Positions 23,019 to 39,800 of a stretch of 64,000 nucleotides of DNA are shown here, piece by piece. The DNA comes from Panopea generosa (taxonomy: Eukaryota; Mollusca; Bivalvia; Adapedonta; Hiatellidae). The stretch's first letter is position 1. The number at the start of each line of letters is the position of its first letter. The translations under genes and the position numbers were made by a program. The DNA lies in contig CM055897.1 in NCBI GenBank assembly GCA_029582155.1, positions 18,307,535 through 18,371,534 on the forward strand. Reading direction: 5' to 3'. Below the pieces are notes generated by a model that did no database searches, was not told where the DNA came from, and saw only the letters and a program-made list of their open reading frames with translations.

Positions 23019-26000
23019 GTAAGTAACAATTCAGTAATTTTAGAAATAATATGTAATAATTTGTCAATATTCTTTTGATGTGTCCTTAATAATTTCGGGA
23101 AGCATATAGTCACTCTTTGTCTGTACGTTCGTCCGTGCGACTTCCTACTCTTGGACGCGCTATTTATCTGCAGTCTCTGGTTGGATTATTACGAAACTAG
23201 CTAGGGCGTATCAATTCTATGTGGATGTGCGTATACTGTCTTCGTGTTTTGATTCGGTGATATTTCACGGAGCTATGGCCCTTTTTATTCTATCCCGGAC
23301 AAAATCCTTGTTTTTGTTTGTTGTCTTTTTGTCAGCGATATTTGTGTACAACATCTGATTGGAAATCATAAAACTTGCTAGGATACATTGCTATCAATTG
23401 GAAATGCGCACTGTGTCTTTGTGTCGTTGTTCGAGAATTTTTCACAGAGTTATGACAATTTATTTCCGTTTATTATCAAATCCTTGTCTGCAGTATTGAA
23501 AGCGTGAGACCATATTGCCGATTGTATATATTTTTACTACCTATTGTTCACTTTAAAACATAACATATTTTGTTGATTGTTGACAATTACGTTTACTTTT
23601 GAAGATTAATTGTTTGTTCTAATAATTCCTATGCATTGTGGAAAACTAGCACCAGTTAAGTATTACAGGGTGGATTTTAAAGATCAATAACAAAGCGACA
23701 AGAAAGAAACTTTAATTTAATTTAAAGAAAGATAATTTACCAGTCAGTGAAATTAACTTCAATAACTTTTATTTTAAATATAAATTTGGATAACAGCCAT
23801 TATTCTTATAATGTTAATATCTAAGTTTATTCACCAAATATATACTTTATTGGACATCGCTTTTAAAGTGTGATTGTTTTACTTAATTGTTATTTTACTA
23901 CTTAGATGTTACTGTGACCTTGTGACCTTAATTAATCGATATCATATGTATTAGAAAATATATTTGTTGATAAACTGTGTGACTTTAAAACCAAATTCAA
24001 ACTGATATAAATTGACAAGTGTCGTCGTATTGGCTGTCTGTGACCTTCAACGTAATTTAAGCGTCATCATCAACTTCAGCAACTTTACATAAAATTAAGA
24101 CAATATTTGCTCACCGTATCTCCTTGTCTACTCACGGATTACCGGAGTAATAGCAAAGACACAGAGCTAATATGCACGCGGTCTCCTATATCACGTTGTA
24201 TCTTTTTTTCATTTTATATAGTACGTTGGGTTTCGAACAAACAACAGCCATCCGTCAGATATAGAATTTAAACGCACCAGGTAGGACATTTCAAGTATTG
24301 TATAAATATGGTATATGTAGCTGTATATGGCATATGTGAACAATATGTATCCTTTTGTGGGTTGTCTAATCATATAGATAGTCATTTGCAACTATGGACT
24401 TTGTAGTCGATTGTTTTAATACATATATGAACCTGTTTCTTATGCATATGAATGATGTGGTTTATGTTTATCGCATCTAATTATACAAAACATTAATATA
24501 TAATTAATGCATTCTTACATTAAACGCTCTTAAAGGCTCATTAACCTTACGGTCGTTTAAAGTTTTAATTTAAGTCAGTTTTACTCTTCCAGATGATAGA
24601 TTACATGTTTATTTGATCACTGACAAAGTTTGCAAACGGAAAAATAAATAAAATGTACAGTATAAGTGTATATTAGGAACAGATTTTGTTTAACAAATGA
24701 ATGATCGTCTCTTTCAATAATCACCTTCGGCAGAAAACGGAGAGTCATGAATCACTAAGCAATTAAATAGCCGCTTGCTAGGTAAGATAGTTTTTACGAA
24801 CATCCTTTTCTATTTCCTTCAGTGTATTAATGAAATGGAGCCCACGAGGTAATTTAATGCACGGAAGCGACGAATCGTTATATGAAATTAAAAAAAATAA
24901 TTGTTTTTTAATAACTGTACAAAACAAAACACCCTTGGTAGCCTCTCAATATTGACTGCAATAAAGTGATTCGTGACGCAATAGAGCGTGCGATAATATC
25001 AAGAGTGTAAGCTGGAGCAGATCCTGAGCAAGACCAAACTAGTATTCGGTACTCATTGCTTCTCAGTGCGTGTACATAATATAATGCTGAATACGCTCTT
25101 GAAAACGATGACGTCAGTACGTATTAACTCAATAACGATGCATTAATGTTAGTCAAGCCATAACTTTCCTATTTTTGTTAATGGAACGTAATCTAACGGT
25201 CTTAATCCGCATTATACCACTGCATTTTTTCTTAATATTCTAAAAATAAACTGGTACGTCATCTAAATATTTTACGCTTCATTATGCCTTAACAATATAG
25301 TAAACATTCTTTGGTAGTATGTATGAATATCATCTAATGGTTTTCTCTCAGGTTTTGTCAAGCTATGAATCTAGGGCCAAAATTAGTTACGCTCCTTGTT
25401 CTTTTGTTTAAGACAGAGAATTTTAAATAAAAAAAATCTCGAAAACCGACCGGGCAAAGATGATTATAGTTTGGAATAACTGATCTCTAAGGATTTTACA
25501 TAGGAATACAAAAGGGAAAGTAAAAATTATGTTCATCTATTTTAGGAATTACTTTAAACATTATGAAATCTGGAGTATTGTTTATCACAACAGATGGGAT
25601 TGGGTCCTTTGAAAAGTATTGAATCTCCATAAGGGTCAAGAAGGGACCCTAAAAGGATGCAATTGTCAATAATTATAAAAACATTCTCTAGATCTGACAA
25701 GGTTATTCTTTAGATATTTGGTTTATTGAGACCTATTTAAAGTGGTGTAATGCACATTTATTACTGTATTTAAAGTGGTGTAATGCCCATTTATCACTGT
25801 ATTTATTATACAATTTAAGCGAAAAAAAGCATATTGGTCTAAAGGTTGTGGTATATAATGGCTAACGACTCATTATTCCCATCTCTACCTGCCACCAGTT
25901 CGAAATAATAGGCTTCCAAAAATGATTTTTCTTATTTCACTAGCCTAGTCAAATAAGAAAAACGAAGGTTCCGTTAATTTCCGATATGACCGAAGACGGT

Positions 26001-29000
26001 GTTTACCGATTTCCGTGAATCACGTGGGCAACTAATTATGCATGCAACAAACACGGGGTATTCACTCGTTTCATGTTTTTTTTTTCATTAATACACTCTT
26101 TCACGAAGCAGACTGTCACTTGTATAGACTAAAAATACTACCGATTTTTGTTCCTTTAATGCGTAGATTCATTGACAAAAGTATTGTTTAGAAAATGCTT
26201 TAGGAATAATATATGCAAATTGGATCGTACAGGCGTTTATGGAATAGCCCTAATCACGGCGAAGTCTTCTGAAACCGAAGCTAGAATGATTTTTTAACTC
26301 GTATTTCTCTATTTCTAATATATTTTCTTCAATATTGTATGCATCAATATCAGTTTAAACTGCACAGCAACAGACCAGAGCGAAATTAGCTCTTATTATG
26401 ACATTCACCGGTAAACACAAGAATATCGTAAGATGGGCATTACGCAACTTTAAGGAGCTTTGATTTTTACACTTGCATACATTCCTTATATAGATGATAA
26501 AAAGAAAATTAAACAGGTAATTCTCTTTTTCTCATTTATATCAGGAATTATTTTAACTATCTTTAGATCTGCAACATTGACTTTGCATAACAGTTGACAC
26601 TGAGTCATTTAAAAGGTATTATATTAGATATCATGACGTTTACAACAGGGGTCCAAAACAGGGATAAAAATGTAATTTTCCATAAATCTTCTTCTCAAAA
26701 ACCAATCGATCAATATATACATATTAAGTATAAATCGTGTCTATAAGTTAGTTAAGTTTGCTAAAATGAATAAGCTAGAATTAATAAGGCTCCAGTTTTA
26801 TTTTTATCTTTGGAACAGTATTTCTATCTGATGTTAGGAATAAATGTAATTATATAGATTTCTGGAGCACTGTTTAATCATAACAGTTGCGATTGTTTTC
26901 TTTAAAGTCAGTTTAACACCTATAAGCCAAATTAGATCACATTTGTTTAGACACATCTTTTTCTGATAAAACCTTGAATCTAGCTAAAGTACATTATCCA
27001 TTCATTTTTATAGTATTTCATTCAAATGATAATTGTCATCCTATTTTGGCTAGTTGTACCATGTAAATCAAAAATATATGCTTAAACTCCCTAATTACTC
27101 TAACCGATAATCAATTTCACTGATCCTAATTTAATTGACTTTATAGTTATATATATATCAATTTTAATATATAAGAGTTAGTAATGCGGTGGTTTTAATT
27201 ACTGCAATTTTACCAATCATAGATAAATTATGTTTTCTCCACATATTGAAATAGATACAAAATTCGTTAAATTTTGGGAGAAGATTTAATTTATAACGTA
27301 TTTGTTTATCATTTGCAAAGATAATTACAAGAGTAGATGTACTCGCAGATCTCCATGATTTTTTTATCGATACTAAACGTTTCACTGTTTCAGTAACTAT
27401 AGATATTTTGGAGCATAAGGTGAATGTTATGTCACAGCCATCTTAGAATTCAGATTTCTTAAAATTTCCGTATCTTGATTGTTATGTTAATGATATAGAC
27501 AATGATCAAACTTGGTCATGTATGAAATATTGATGCAGTTAAAGTGTAGGCGTAGTTAAAAGCCTGCATATTTCGTTAAATGTGTGCTTTGAAAGACAAA
27601 AAATACACAAACTTTTAGCATAAACATCATTCTTATAATAGACGTAAATCTGAAACGAGTAAAATTACACTATACATGATGGTTACTGCCGACGAAGCTT
27701 ATTTTTTTAATAAAACAAATCAATTTAGATGTTTTCTGTTTTATATGACATGACCCATTTCAGTTTATTCTAACATTTAGAGTTGATTACATGAGCTAAA
27801 AGTAAATTGTACAAGTTAGACAAGTGTAAACACACATACATAACCTTACTAGTATAAAACCACAGACATCGGTCACAATCACATTTTAGTTTATATGGTT
27901 ATATCGTTATGCTATACGGCCTTATTTGCTCTTTGTATTTTACATCTGTGAAAAAAAACCAAACCAGTTTGACTGTCACTAATAATTGTAGATAAAATTT
28001 CTAAATCATTTTAGCCTTGGTTGTAATTCTTAACATCTCACACTACTATTGCATTTCCCATAGGGCTCCATTGTAACATTCATGTCCAAAACACAGTGAA
28101 AAATAAAAATCTGTAGCATATGTCTGGACTCAAATTCTTCACTGGTTTAAAATATGCAATTTTAAAGGAAAAAAACCATACCTTGACCAGGTTTTTTTTA
28201 AAATTCTATGCTTTTGTGAGACCTATCAATTTCCAGAGTAATAATATGTCAACTATTCGCCCTATATCCTTTTACAGCGACAATATTGTCTTTTTTTTGC
28301 GCTTTTGCTCAGGTTAAAAGAGGTCTTAGCGTTTTATATTCCGTGTTGTTATCTTTGAAGACATTTACAACTTTTGTAAATACGTTTTTATAATTTAGGT
28401 AAAAATATAACTTTGTGGCACTGTTAATATCTATTGGTAATTTAAACATTGGAATAACCAACGAAAACAATTTAAAAGCTTACCTGAAGCTCTCATCGTT
28501 ATACTTATGCTTACATCAGCAGGCTTCACAACACTGTGAGTGACCTATGATAATTGGCTCTCCAGATCCTTAGATGAAATTTGAATTTACCATTGTTATG
28601 TCTTTATAAACAGCTTATAATTGGTGACATTTGTATTTGTCGCTTTTAATGTCCTTTTACGTTAGCATTGTCATTCGTCTTTACAAATTTCTTTTTATAC
28701 AAAGTGTACTTATTAAAATCGTCTTTTGTCCTTGTTAATCTCCTTGTACACATCTCATAACTGTTCACGTTTACATGTGCTATTGTTAATTAATTTGAAA
28801 CATATATTAATCGCACTAATTAACATTTCTCATAATTAATATTCCTTTTTCAGAGATATTGATCGATAGTGTTTTGTATTTGTAATTGTCAATGTCTGTA
28901 CACACAAATTATTGTTACTTGTTATTATTTGTATTTGATTATGTAAATTAATTTTTACACACATTTTGTCGCCATTATTTGCAGGTCTTCATTCATAGAT

Positions 29001-32000
29001 TCTGCTCGACAAGTTGACATTGCACACACCCGTGTAAATGTATCGAGTATATCGTCAAGAGGCAGTGTCCCACATGTTGATATTGTATACACTTGGGTGA
29101 ATGGATCCGATCCTGAATTTATTGCTGATCTTGACCGTTTCATGTACGACCACTTTAATGATGACAGGTATAGTGCATATGAATATTGTCTTTTCTTTTG
29201 TTTAGAAACACCCATCTATACGCGTATTACTGACTGGTTTGTAGTTTTGATTTTGTGATATCCGTTTATTTTATAAAAAAAAATATACTTGTATAAAAAA
29301 ATAAATACGCACCATACTTTTGATAAACGGTATCGTCTCTTGTTAAGCCGAAATACATTGTCATCTTCGATCAAACAATTAAGTAAGCTCTCTATTTGCT
29401 TAGAAGGTTTCACTTACCATATTTGACTTCATGAAATAAAATGAATCCGTTTTACCCGGATTTACATTTCACATTAAGTGTTAGATTTGTCAGAGTATAC
29501 TTTCATGTTTAATGAGGGGTCAAATTAACACTGGTACAAACGTCAGGATTAACAAAATATAATTGATATAAAAGATATAAATACTCAGTAAAAGTTTTAA
29601 TCAGTTTTGAGTCTATTCAAAGATGATATATCTGTTTTTTGCTTATTGAAACAACAGTGGACAGCTATAAGACGAAGAAAACCTTTTATATCGGAACAAT
29701 ACAATATGTATTGCGTTGTTTGCTCTTGTTGTGTTTCTTCATTGTCATCATTTTTAAATTAAACATATTTATTTGAATTCCTCATAACAGGTTATTGCTT
29801 TGCAAATACAATATTAACCATCCACATACATAAGCGTGCTAAACATGATTATTGGTAATGATGAAGTTATAGTTTGACTATAGATATATAAATTACAAGG
29901 GTGGTACCTTAGCATGAGGAGAAAAAGTAGTTCCGGCTATCAATAAAATGCAGCTTGGTAGATATTGTGCTAGTAGTTGACATCTGTATTGTGTGACAAA
30001 AGTTAAAAGATACATGAAAAATATAGTTGTAATGGATACAAATAAGATATTTAACAAGACCTTTGAAAATATATGATTTGAGAGAAGAATAAAAAACAAT
30101 GCTTATGAATTGATATTACATGGCTGTTAACAGAATCAATCGTGTACATTGCAGCATAACATATACTAGATCTAGACTAATTTGTAATAGTTTATTCAAA
30201 TATTTATACAATTTTTCTACAAAAGTTCTTATTTACAAACATACATTTTAGCTTGTGCATGGTCTTTCCTTAATACTAAACTTACCTGAATCTATACATT
30301 ATCAAAAGTCCCTTGAGCCCTATTTTCTTATTGGTCAATTACTTGCTTCATCGAGTCATTTCTTATTATTGGTCAACGTCTTGATTTCTCTATCTATATA
30401 TACATAAAATGTACCTATGGCTGACCTACAAAGCAACCTGCCATTTCTATATGACAAAAACACCTAATTATTTCTTATAATGATTAAACAAATCCATAAA
30501 TTTCTAGATAATATTATCATTCCTAAATACAATAACACTTGTTCCTGTTTATCTGTATTTTAATGTACATAAATGTGTAGATCAATTTGGTCATTCAAAG
30601 GGATTGACAAACATATGTTTTTATAATGTTTAAATCTAGACCGTTTATAAAACAACAATGCGGATAACATTTGTACCACTGAGTCATCAAGTCATAGGAA
30701 CAGAGTTAGGTGAACAATATTGGATTAAAAATTTTGTTTCAGAATTCAATAATATAAATGTTTAAATTTCAATTACAAAACAACGATTCTTTCATCTTAA
30801 CAGGAACAATGTCAGAAGTAAAATTATTCTGTTGGACACATTGGTTAGTGTGCAAGAGTTAGCAGCGGCATCTCCAGTGTTACAACAAGCTAAACGGATA
30901 TTTCCTGTCAAGTTACAAAAGAAAAACAAAAAGTTCACTGCCGTAGAGCTTACAGACGACAAACATGGTACGAGGTTTTGTAAAATTAAAAGCAGTTAAA
31001 CTGTCCCTTTATGCGATCCGTTTGGGTTCACAGTCTATCGGATGTTGGTTATATTGTTATTGAGATTAAGCTTAAAGTATACGTAATACAAATGTATACA
31101 CAACCTAAAGTAGAACATCGTCAAGATAAAGTCACTTGTTACTAGAGACAATATAGAAATAATTCACATCATGCTGTCTAATGATATCATTTATATATAT
31201 TTTAAACAAACAACGATAATCAGAGAGGTGAATGCATTGCATGTCAATTACGTCCACATATGTGTATTTACATAAGTGACGTAAATTAGGCCATTTCAGC
31301 TACAAAAATGATTTTTGACGCGATAGACCACATGATATGTTTGCACATTCGTTCCTTAAATGCACATGAATGTTTTATTGGATATATAACATAATCAAAC
31401 CAGTCATTCACTGTTCTACTGGTGAGTTATTTAAGCCGTCCGTATCAGAACGGTCCAAAGCGCTGTCACGTGATTACTAACCTCTCTTTGTCGTGAATCA
31501 AATGTTTACGGATGATATTATCCCGGTTATGTGTGGTTTGATGGTGGTACAGATCAGAGTTTACATGTATCTGAAAGAATTCTCTAGTTATATAAATGGG
31601 TGTCATATGCAACCTTTAACGTGATGAAACGGCACCAACCCACATTCCTACTGCCCTTGTATCATTACAAATGGATGAATATATAACCAAATTATCTCCA
31701 AAATGAAACAAAACAAAAATATCTGCTATGTGAACTTATTAGTTTGTGTATGTAGTTTATTTGACTACCCAAAAATGTTTGTAGGTTTTCTATACTGGCA
31801 GTCCGCTTTAGTTTACTTAAGAACAGTTGTAAACATAGCATGGACCGATACCAGTAAGACAGGTATGCAATTATGAATTGGCTGCATAACAAACTGTCAG
31901 AACGTGTTTCAGATGCATTTTCCCAATTATCATCTAAATTTGAATTGAATATACACATTTCATAATTTATTTTACCTTAGTATCCGAAGCTCTGAAAACC

Positions 32001-33768
32001 ATTTTCTGGATTAACGGCAAGAATATATCAGGCAGTTCGTGTTTTTACGTAAGTAATACGGTATTAAAAACATAAAATACATTATGATATTCCTTACTCT
32101 TGCACATCATAATTTCAGTTGTGTACACAATTTCATTTTAGAATTTCATTAATACATTATTATCCATTAACATGATTGTTAAAAGACAAAATTAAAATTC
32201 AGTGTTACATTATTATTATTCTTTATTCATTCGATTCAGTTTCAAAGAATGATACAAATAATATGATATTGATAAACCAGTTTTTTAGAATATATATAAA
32301 GTGACACTAGAATAATAAATACATTCACGTACTTGAACAGAAAAATGTGTTAAATTAGATGTTTATGCTTTGGGCGTTTGTCACTTTCAGAAAATTGGTA
32401 CATCATTGACCGTTGGGGCTTCAATCACACTGTCCAATCAAATATTAATGAAAGGATTAAGTAACAACATAGACGCTGATAAAGTGTTACTAATGTATCC
32501 AAAACGATTCCGAAGGTATATAAAAAAGGTAAACCTTCATTGAACATTAAGTTTGATATGTATCACGGGGTGTACAGAATGTCAAAGCGTGAAATCTTTA
32601 TTCACATTAATACGACAGCTTTGGTCATAACTTGATTACACAATGATGACAGAATATATATTAGAACAAATCCGGCGCCATGAATACGAGCTAAGAACTA
32701 ATCAGTTTCATAAGGAACCTAATCTATTGCATCTCCGTCATAACAAAATAACTTTTTAAAAGCACTACTTACTACACTTTTTATCGTAGATTCGTGCACA
32801 TGCACATACATATTAAATGTATGTTATTATACCAGACTTACACACATACATATAAATATGCCCATCCTTCAATCAGAATGGCCGTCCAATACTGTTTTAT
32901 TAGCTAATTCCTGTAACTGTAGCCTGTGCAAAATATCTAATTTAATCCGTCGCATTTCGAAGAAGAAATCACTTCACGCTGTGATATACTATACAACCCG
33001 CTCGTATATCTGGTTGAACTCTGAGAACTTTCCAATGCAGTCTTAAACGTCTTTATAAGGGAATTTTCCAAGGTACAAAGCCGGAACAGTATTGTTCACG
33101 AGTCCGATAAGTTACAGTTCCATGACCCACCAAATAAATACCGAATTGTCGGTAGTATGTCAGGGTACCAGACTAGTCATGACTACCTAGTTTTTGGAGT
33201 TTCGGTTCAGCAGCTGGTGAGTCAAGAATGATCACTCTTACAACTTAGTTTTTGAATCCCGAGTCTGCCTAAAATTGTAAAAGACGGTAACCAGAACATA
33301 TCTGTTGATAGCATTCGTTACAGATCAAGACATCGTAACATTTAAGTTGACCTGTTATGTGAACATCACTTCCTGTTGTCTATCAAAAATTGTTAATAAT
33401 TAACGTCTGCATCCACAGTGTTACAACAAAATTAAAGGTATAAGAACGAATATATGACAATTTGGAAAACATGCATTTTTTTAATGAAAATTTATCAATA
33501 CCCTTTTAGGCAGTGCCTTATTTCACATCAGCCGGACCCGTTTAGTCAATCAGTTACTAGTGTGACTATCAATCTATTGATATGCGGCATCATGTCTCAT
33601 TATCGTTCGTCTCTCACCGCTGATTCAAGTAAGAAAGTTATCAGTTATTTGCGGAGATGGGGTATGCTCGAGAACGGTTAACCTTTCAGGATCCCAGGAA
33701 ACAGTGGCTAAGTTAACTGATCGTGTGATCGCCCTCGATGGCTTAAAATAACGTTATTTTTTCAATTA

Positions 33769-33810
<42 letters not shown>

Positions 33811-36800
33811 TAATCAATCAATCAATATTTCATATCAATTGCACTTATCTTAATAACTGCTCATGAACTGGTGCTTTAACGATGTTTGTAATACTATCCG
33901 ACTATGTATATAAAACAGAATCCTTATTACACTGATAAAATTGAAATAAAAATGTTTCAGATAGATGTTTATTCTGAACACGACGCAGCTGTTTTGCACG
34001 TTTTTACCAAACGAAATGCTGATAAACTATTGCAGGTAGTTATTATTATTAAACAGTGTTACCGATTTTCATTGAAATGGACATTTAACAAGCATAATGC
34101 ATTTGTACTAGTGTTGGTGAAAGGTATAATGGTTCTATTTTGAATGTTCAGGCAAATGAATACTGAAAACATTGTTTCTTCCTAAAATGCTATTATTCAC
34201 TAAATACCGATATGTACAAAACATATTTATTGAATGTTGTTGTTTTGTTGTTGTTTTTTGTGTTTCTTTTAGAGGGGCAATGGATTGTTTTTTTCGTTTG
34301 TTTTGTTATTTTTGTTTTGTGTGGTGTATTTGTTGTGTTTATTGCAATCGATAGTTAAAAACAGTTATAGCTTTTTATAAAAAGAATATACTGCTGCCCA
34401 ATACGTTACTGATGGATCTCTTTTTTATGAATAACACAGACGTCAGTGATGCATTCTGCTTATGGATTCCCCAAAGTTCAGACTGTTCACTTGATGTGTA
34501 ATCTAAGAAAGGTAAGCTTCGTTGAATCAATAACTATGATAATATCATTTTTATTTGTCATTTAATAATTCTAAATGTAACCATATATTTGTACTGCCTA
34601 GACACATAACATCTTCACATTGAATACGAAATCAACAAACAGCAGATCATGTATTATTAAACTAATTTAAAATATAAACAAACTTTTGTAAACAAATATC
34701 CTAACCTGATGCTATCAATTGTTCTACACGTTTGATTTGGGTATTGTATTAACTAGGATAGTGTCTGGTTAAATACATATTCGAATTCTGACTCAAGTTT
34801 CAATACCTCTGTATTGTTGTTATGATTTCAACGAACAAGGGTAGTATCTAGTTAGATAAATGTTCGAATTCCACCTGCATGTGAGATTGATATTTCAATT
34901 TTTTTTTCAATAGCTGTTTTGTTGTTATGATTCCAATAAACTAAAACTTTTTGACTGCACATTATTTGTTGAAAATATATGATTTCAGCCTGAAACCATT
35001 ATGAAATTGAAATACTTTGATGCAGACCATTAATTTCTCTTTTATTTCGGCAGTTGTAGAATTTTTAAACTACTTAGTCGTACATCTTTGTCATAAATGG
35101 TGAAAAAATTGTAAAAAGTATTTCTTATAATTATCAATTGATATCGGTACAATAGAAAAACGTGATAAGAAAATGTTATTGTCTCATTTTTTACTCGTAT
35201 TTTTCAAATAAGGATGGTAAACTAGTATGATGATTATACATTTGGTAGATTTAAAAATGCACACTTTGTAAAAACTAATAAAATGTGTTAAATTTTCAAC
35301 TTACGTATTAGACAGAAAGTCGTTTTTCGGTTTTCTGTTTTTTGGCCAAGATTACTTTCGATGAAGTTAGCAGTATATGTTTTTTTTTACAAAAAGGTGC
35401 ATTTTATTTCTTTTGAAAATTGATATTGAATAATATTACAAAGTATAGTGTAATTTTATTCAATACTTTTAACGCAATAGTGTATCAAAATTGTCCACTT
35501 AACGTCCATTAAAATCGTTATTAACGTAAACTTAAACGGTTAAATTTATCTTAAGATTTAGAATAAAGCTGGATAATTAGCTATATTTTTTTAAATAAAG
35601 CTTTATAATTAGCCAACATGATATTGACGTTTTTATCTCAATTACTTATGGAGAATGCGTGTAAATAAGCATAGAGTCGCTAACTTGAAAAGTTTTGAAC
35701 CTTTAAAATGACGAAAAACTGTTTTTATTGTATCCAATTATGTTGTTCTATCGACTTTACCATATTAACTGTTTTTAGTTGACCAAAAGTTACATTTTAT
35801 TATTTTACGCTCTAATAAATATGTTATGGATGGTTAATTTTGAAATTTAAAAACGGATTATTGAAAAACATCGATTATGAAAAAAAATCTAATTGCGACA
35901 TGCATTATCGTCAACGGAGATATTATTTCATTTTACAAAATTAGATTGTGCGTTAAAACTATTTTTTAAATTTATATGAATTGTTAGGAAGTAATACGTA
36001 TAAATACTTTCATTTACAGGTGTTTTAAGTTTGTTTTGAAACGTGAAAATGTATATATTAATGAATTTCAATATTGCTTTGTGACCTTTTCTATTCATTA
36101 GTTTGTCGTTCCACAATTTTATAAACACGTGCTAAGGTGTGGAATCTTGAGATGTTTGTTAAAGTTTATGTTCTTCCATTTTAAAATAACCTCCAGTAAG
36201 TTAAATACTTACTGTATTAGTAATATCACTAGATACCCCTTTATGTATTTTAATAGTTTTCTGGTTTATTTTTATTTAATCACCAAAGCTTAGCATTAAA
36301 TTCACATGCGTTGTGTTAGACTCATACTATATGCCTTTTAACCTGTTAAATGCTGGTTGCACATTATGCCAAAATACAACATAATATTTTAACAACATTT
36401 CATACATTTTATATTTTAATTATAGTATCTGAAAGTTGATGTTTCTGGAGTAAAGCGGTTTGCTGATTACGGTGGGCTTAAATACTCCCTAAGAGCCCTG
36501 GATAAGTTTGCTCCCTGGGTCAGGCATGTATTTATAGTTACCAACGGACAAATACCTAATTGGCTCAACCTGGCTAATACACAAGTTTCAATTATTAAAC
36601 ACAAGGTGAGAACACTAAAATAATGTTTAAACGATATTTCATACAAATAATAATTAAACTATAGTATTTTAAAAGAGAGTATGCCAGGAAAAAGACGCCA
36701 TAAATGTCTAAAAAATAAAAATAGTTTTAAAGTGGATACTGAAATTATGTTTTTATCGATACAAAATAAAAAGACTCGATGAAATTACCATGTCCACTAA

Positions 36801-39800
36801 TGTATAGGTCGCGGTAACTAGTTTCAGTATAGTCGCGGTATACATGTATGTATGTAACCTAATTAATATTTACAAGTACGTATGTGTTTCAGTGTAAATT
36901 CTTATTCATATCACTGGATAAGTTGCGACATATAGTGTAATAAGTATTAACGTACGTCTTTTGGTAAATATTCCTGTTCATACTGACATATACGCTGTTT
37001 GATTGTGACCCTTTAATGTATTTGAAGGGAGCAGTTTTCCACGACAATGCACTCTACAATATATCGGCAAATACATGAGTACAACGGTCAAAATGTACAC
37101 TAACTGTTGTGGAAGGCAGATAATCACTGTTCGTAATGGAAGGGAGATAACCAAGATTCAGATTTTTTATCTACGATATATTTCTTTGATCCCTATTATA
37201 CATTGTGTTATAGGAGTGGATACAAATATAATGTTCAAGTTTTGATATGTAAATCATTTTCAGGATATTTTCCAAAATGAAAAACATTTACCAACGTTTG
37301 CATCACCAGCAATTGAACTTAATCTTTATCGAATACCTGGACTTTCGGACAAGTTTGTCTATCTAAATGACGATGTCCTTTTTGGAAAGAAAGTCTATCT
37401 TAAAGATTTTTATACTGATGTCACGGGTGAAAAGGTATAACAAGTTTTTTTTTATATAACATCTACCAATTGTATAAAACATATATGATCGTTTATTGCG
37501 ATGTTTAGTTGAAACACTAAGCAATGGTTTATGGTACTAAGAATTCCCCACACCCCAGAACGTATGTAGCATATTCCTCCCCGGCCATACCGTTTACCCA
37601 TTTCAGACATTGCTGCGTCTGTTTTTACAGTTTTTTTCCGAACTGTTACATTTTATCTTCTTCTGATTATTTGGCATTCACCAAACTTGTGTACCTTGCA
37701 TTTTTTCGCAGTTAAGCTTTTATAACTTTAACTTGAATAACATAAGTATTCCCCTTTTGTACCCATTTATCCATTACATTTGCTAGTATGGGGCATATCT
37801 TATCCAGTGTGAATGTTAACATGGATAGAGTAAAATTTGAAGACATACAGAGCAAAAGAACCGTAACTCTTGAACAATGACAGAACAATCCCCTTGTGTA
37901 CATCATTGTGGTTATTTTTGCTTGTCCTGAGGATCTCTTCAAAAATATGTAAGTGATTTTCAACGAAACTATGGCATGGATAGAGAACAACGTGTGAAAG
38001 TTCAGGGATACAATTTATAACCCTATCTCGAACATGGACTTAATTATATCCCTTTTGTACTTTTTTTGTGTTACTATTTACATGTCCGAGGTATATCTTT
38101 AAACATAAAGAAGGTAATTTAACGAACCCTGCAACATAGATAGAAGCTAATGTATCATAACTCTAATCTGAAATAATGACAGCTATATCCCAAAATTTGT
38201 ATCCCTTTCAGTTTTTATATAGAAAGGAAATCAACGAGATTTGTGCATGAACCAAAGATTAATACTTAATATTTAATGATTTAATTTCCCTTTCACTCTA
38301 CAATGACAATGTAACCATATTTAATTATGTACAGATTGAGATTCAGTGTTGAATTCCTTTCACTTTACAATTACAATGTCGCTATATTTAATTATGTACA
38401 GATTGAGATTCAGTGTTGAATTTCCTTTCACTCTACGATCACAATGTAGCCATATATTAAAATATGTACAAATATAGATTCAGTTGAATTTCCTTTCACT
38501 CTACAATCACAATGTAGCTATATTAAAATATATACAAATATAGATTCAGAGTTGAATTTCCTTTCACTCTACAATCACAATGTAGCTATATTAAAATATG
38601 TACAAATATAGATTCAGAGTTGAATTTCCTTTCACTCTACAATCACAATGTAGCTATATTAAAATATGTACAAATATAGATTCAGAGTTTAATTTCCTTT
38701 CACTCTACAATCACAATGTAGCTATATTAAAATATGTACAAATATAGATTCAGAGTCTAATTTCCTTTCACTCTACAATCACAATGTAGCTATATTAAAA
38801 TATGTACAAATATAGATTCAGAGTTGAATTTCCTTTCACTCTACAATCACAATGTAGCTATATTAAAATATGTACAGATTTAGATTCAGAATTGAATTCC
38901 TTTCACTCTACAATCACGATTAGCTATTTTAAAATATGTACAGATTTAGATTCAGAGTTGAATTTCAATCGCTGCAAAGTTATTGAGCAGATGTTACATA
39001 TGGATGACGAATGGGTCATTACCAAACTCACTTATCCGTAGAATATTAGAGCTAAAATCTAACGTAGGTATGGACGGCCTGTTTACACTGTACAAATGGT
39101 TGAAGATTCAAAAATCACACAGACAACTGGCATTACAAAATAGTTAAAAAAGTTGTTGATCCTTTGTACGTGAGCATGGGTCGTGTAGTCACTGTAATAT
39201 TTTCTAAAGAATATCAGATATAAGAACAGCTAAAGCAAGGTTATATTTCCCAAGGAACTGCACCAGGTCACTGTTGTCACCACAATAGTTGATATTGAGA
39301 GTAACCGATGTTATCGGCGTACACGTGGAGCGTTTTGTTACATCCGCCTTACCGGTTAGATTCGGCACCATGTGTTTATTATTTGTTTGTCAGAACTCGG
39401 GAAAATGCTTTCTGAAAAAAAGAAAGAAATCCCAGAACAGCTTTGATAAAATCCGTTTTGAGGTACCTTCGAAACAGACCTTCTTCTTGATGAGAGTATA
39501 AATAATGATCGTTGGTAAAAATGATTTTGACTGTTCCGATAAGGAATCAACCTGTCTCTGATATAATGATGGTCTCTCCTGGCAGAGGTCACTTGTCTCG
39601 CTACATCACCCAGTTCTGGTTCTACGAAGAAACGATTCTGAAAACTAATTTTACAATCGATCTAGAATAAATTAGTATGAATCAAAGAAATTATTACTTA
39701 TGTGTTCTCAAATCTGCTATCAGTCAATATATTTAAACAGATTTCGATTCGGTCAGCTGTCTATGCAACACCCGTCTATGTCGAATTGGCATATTAATGG

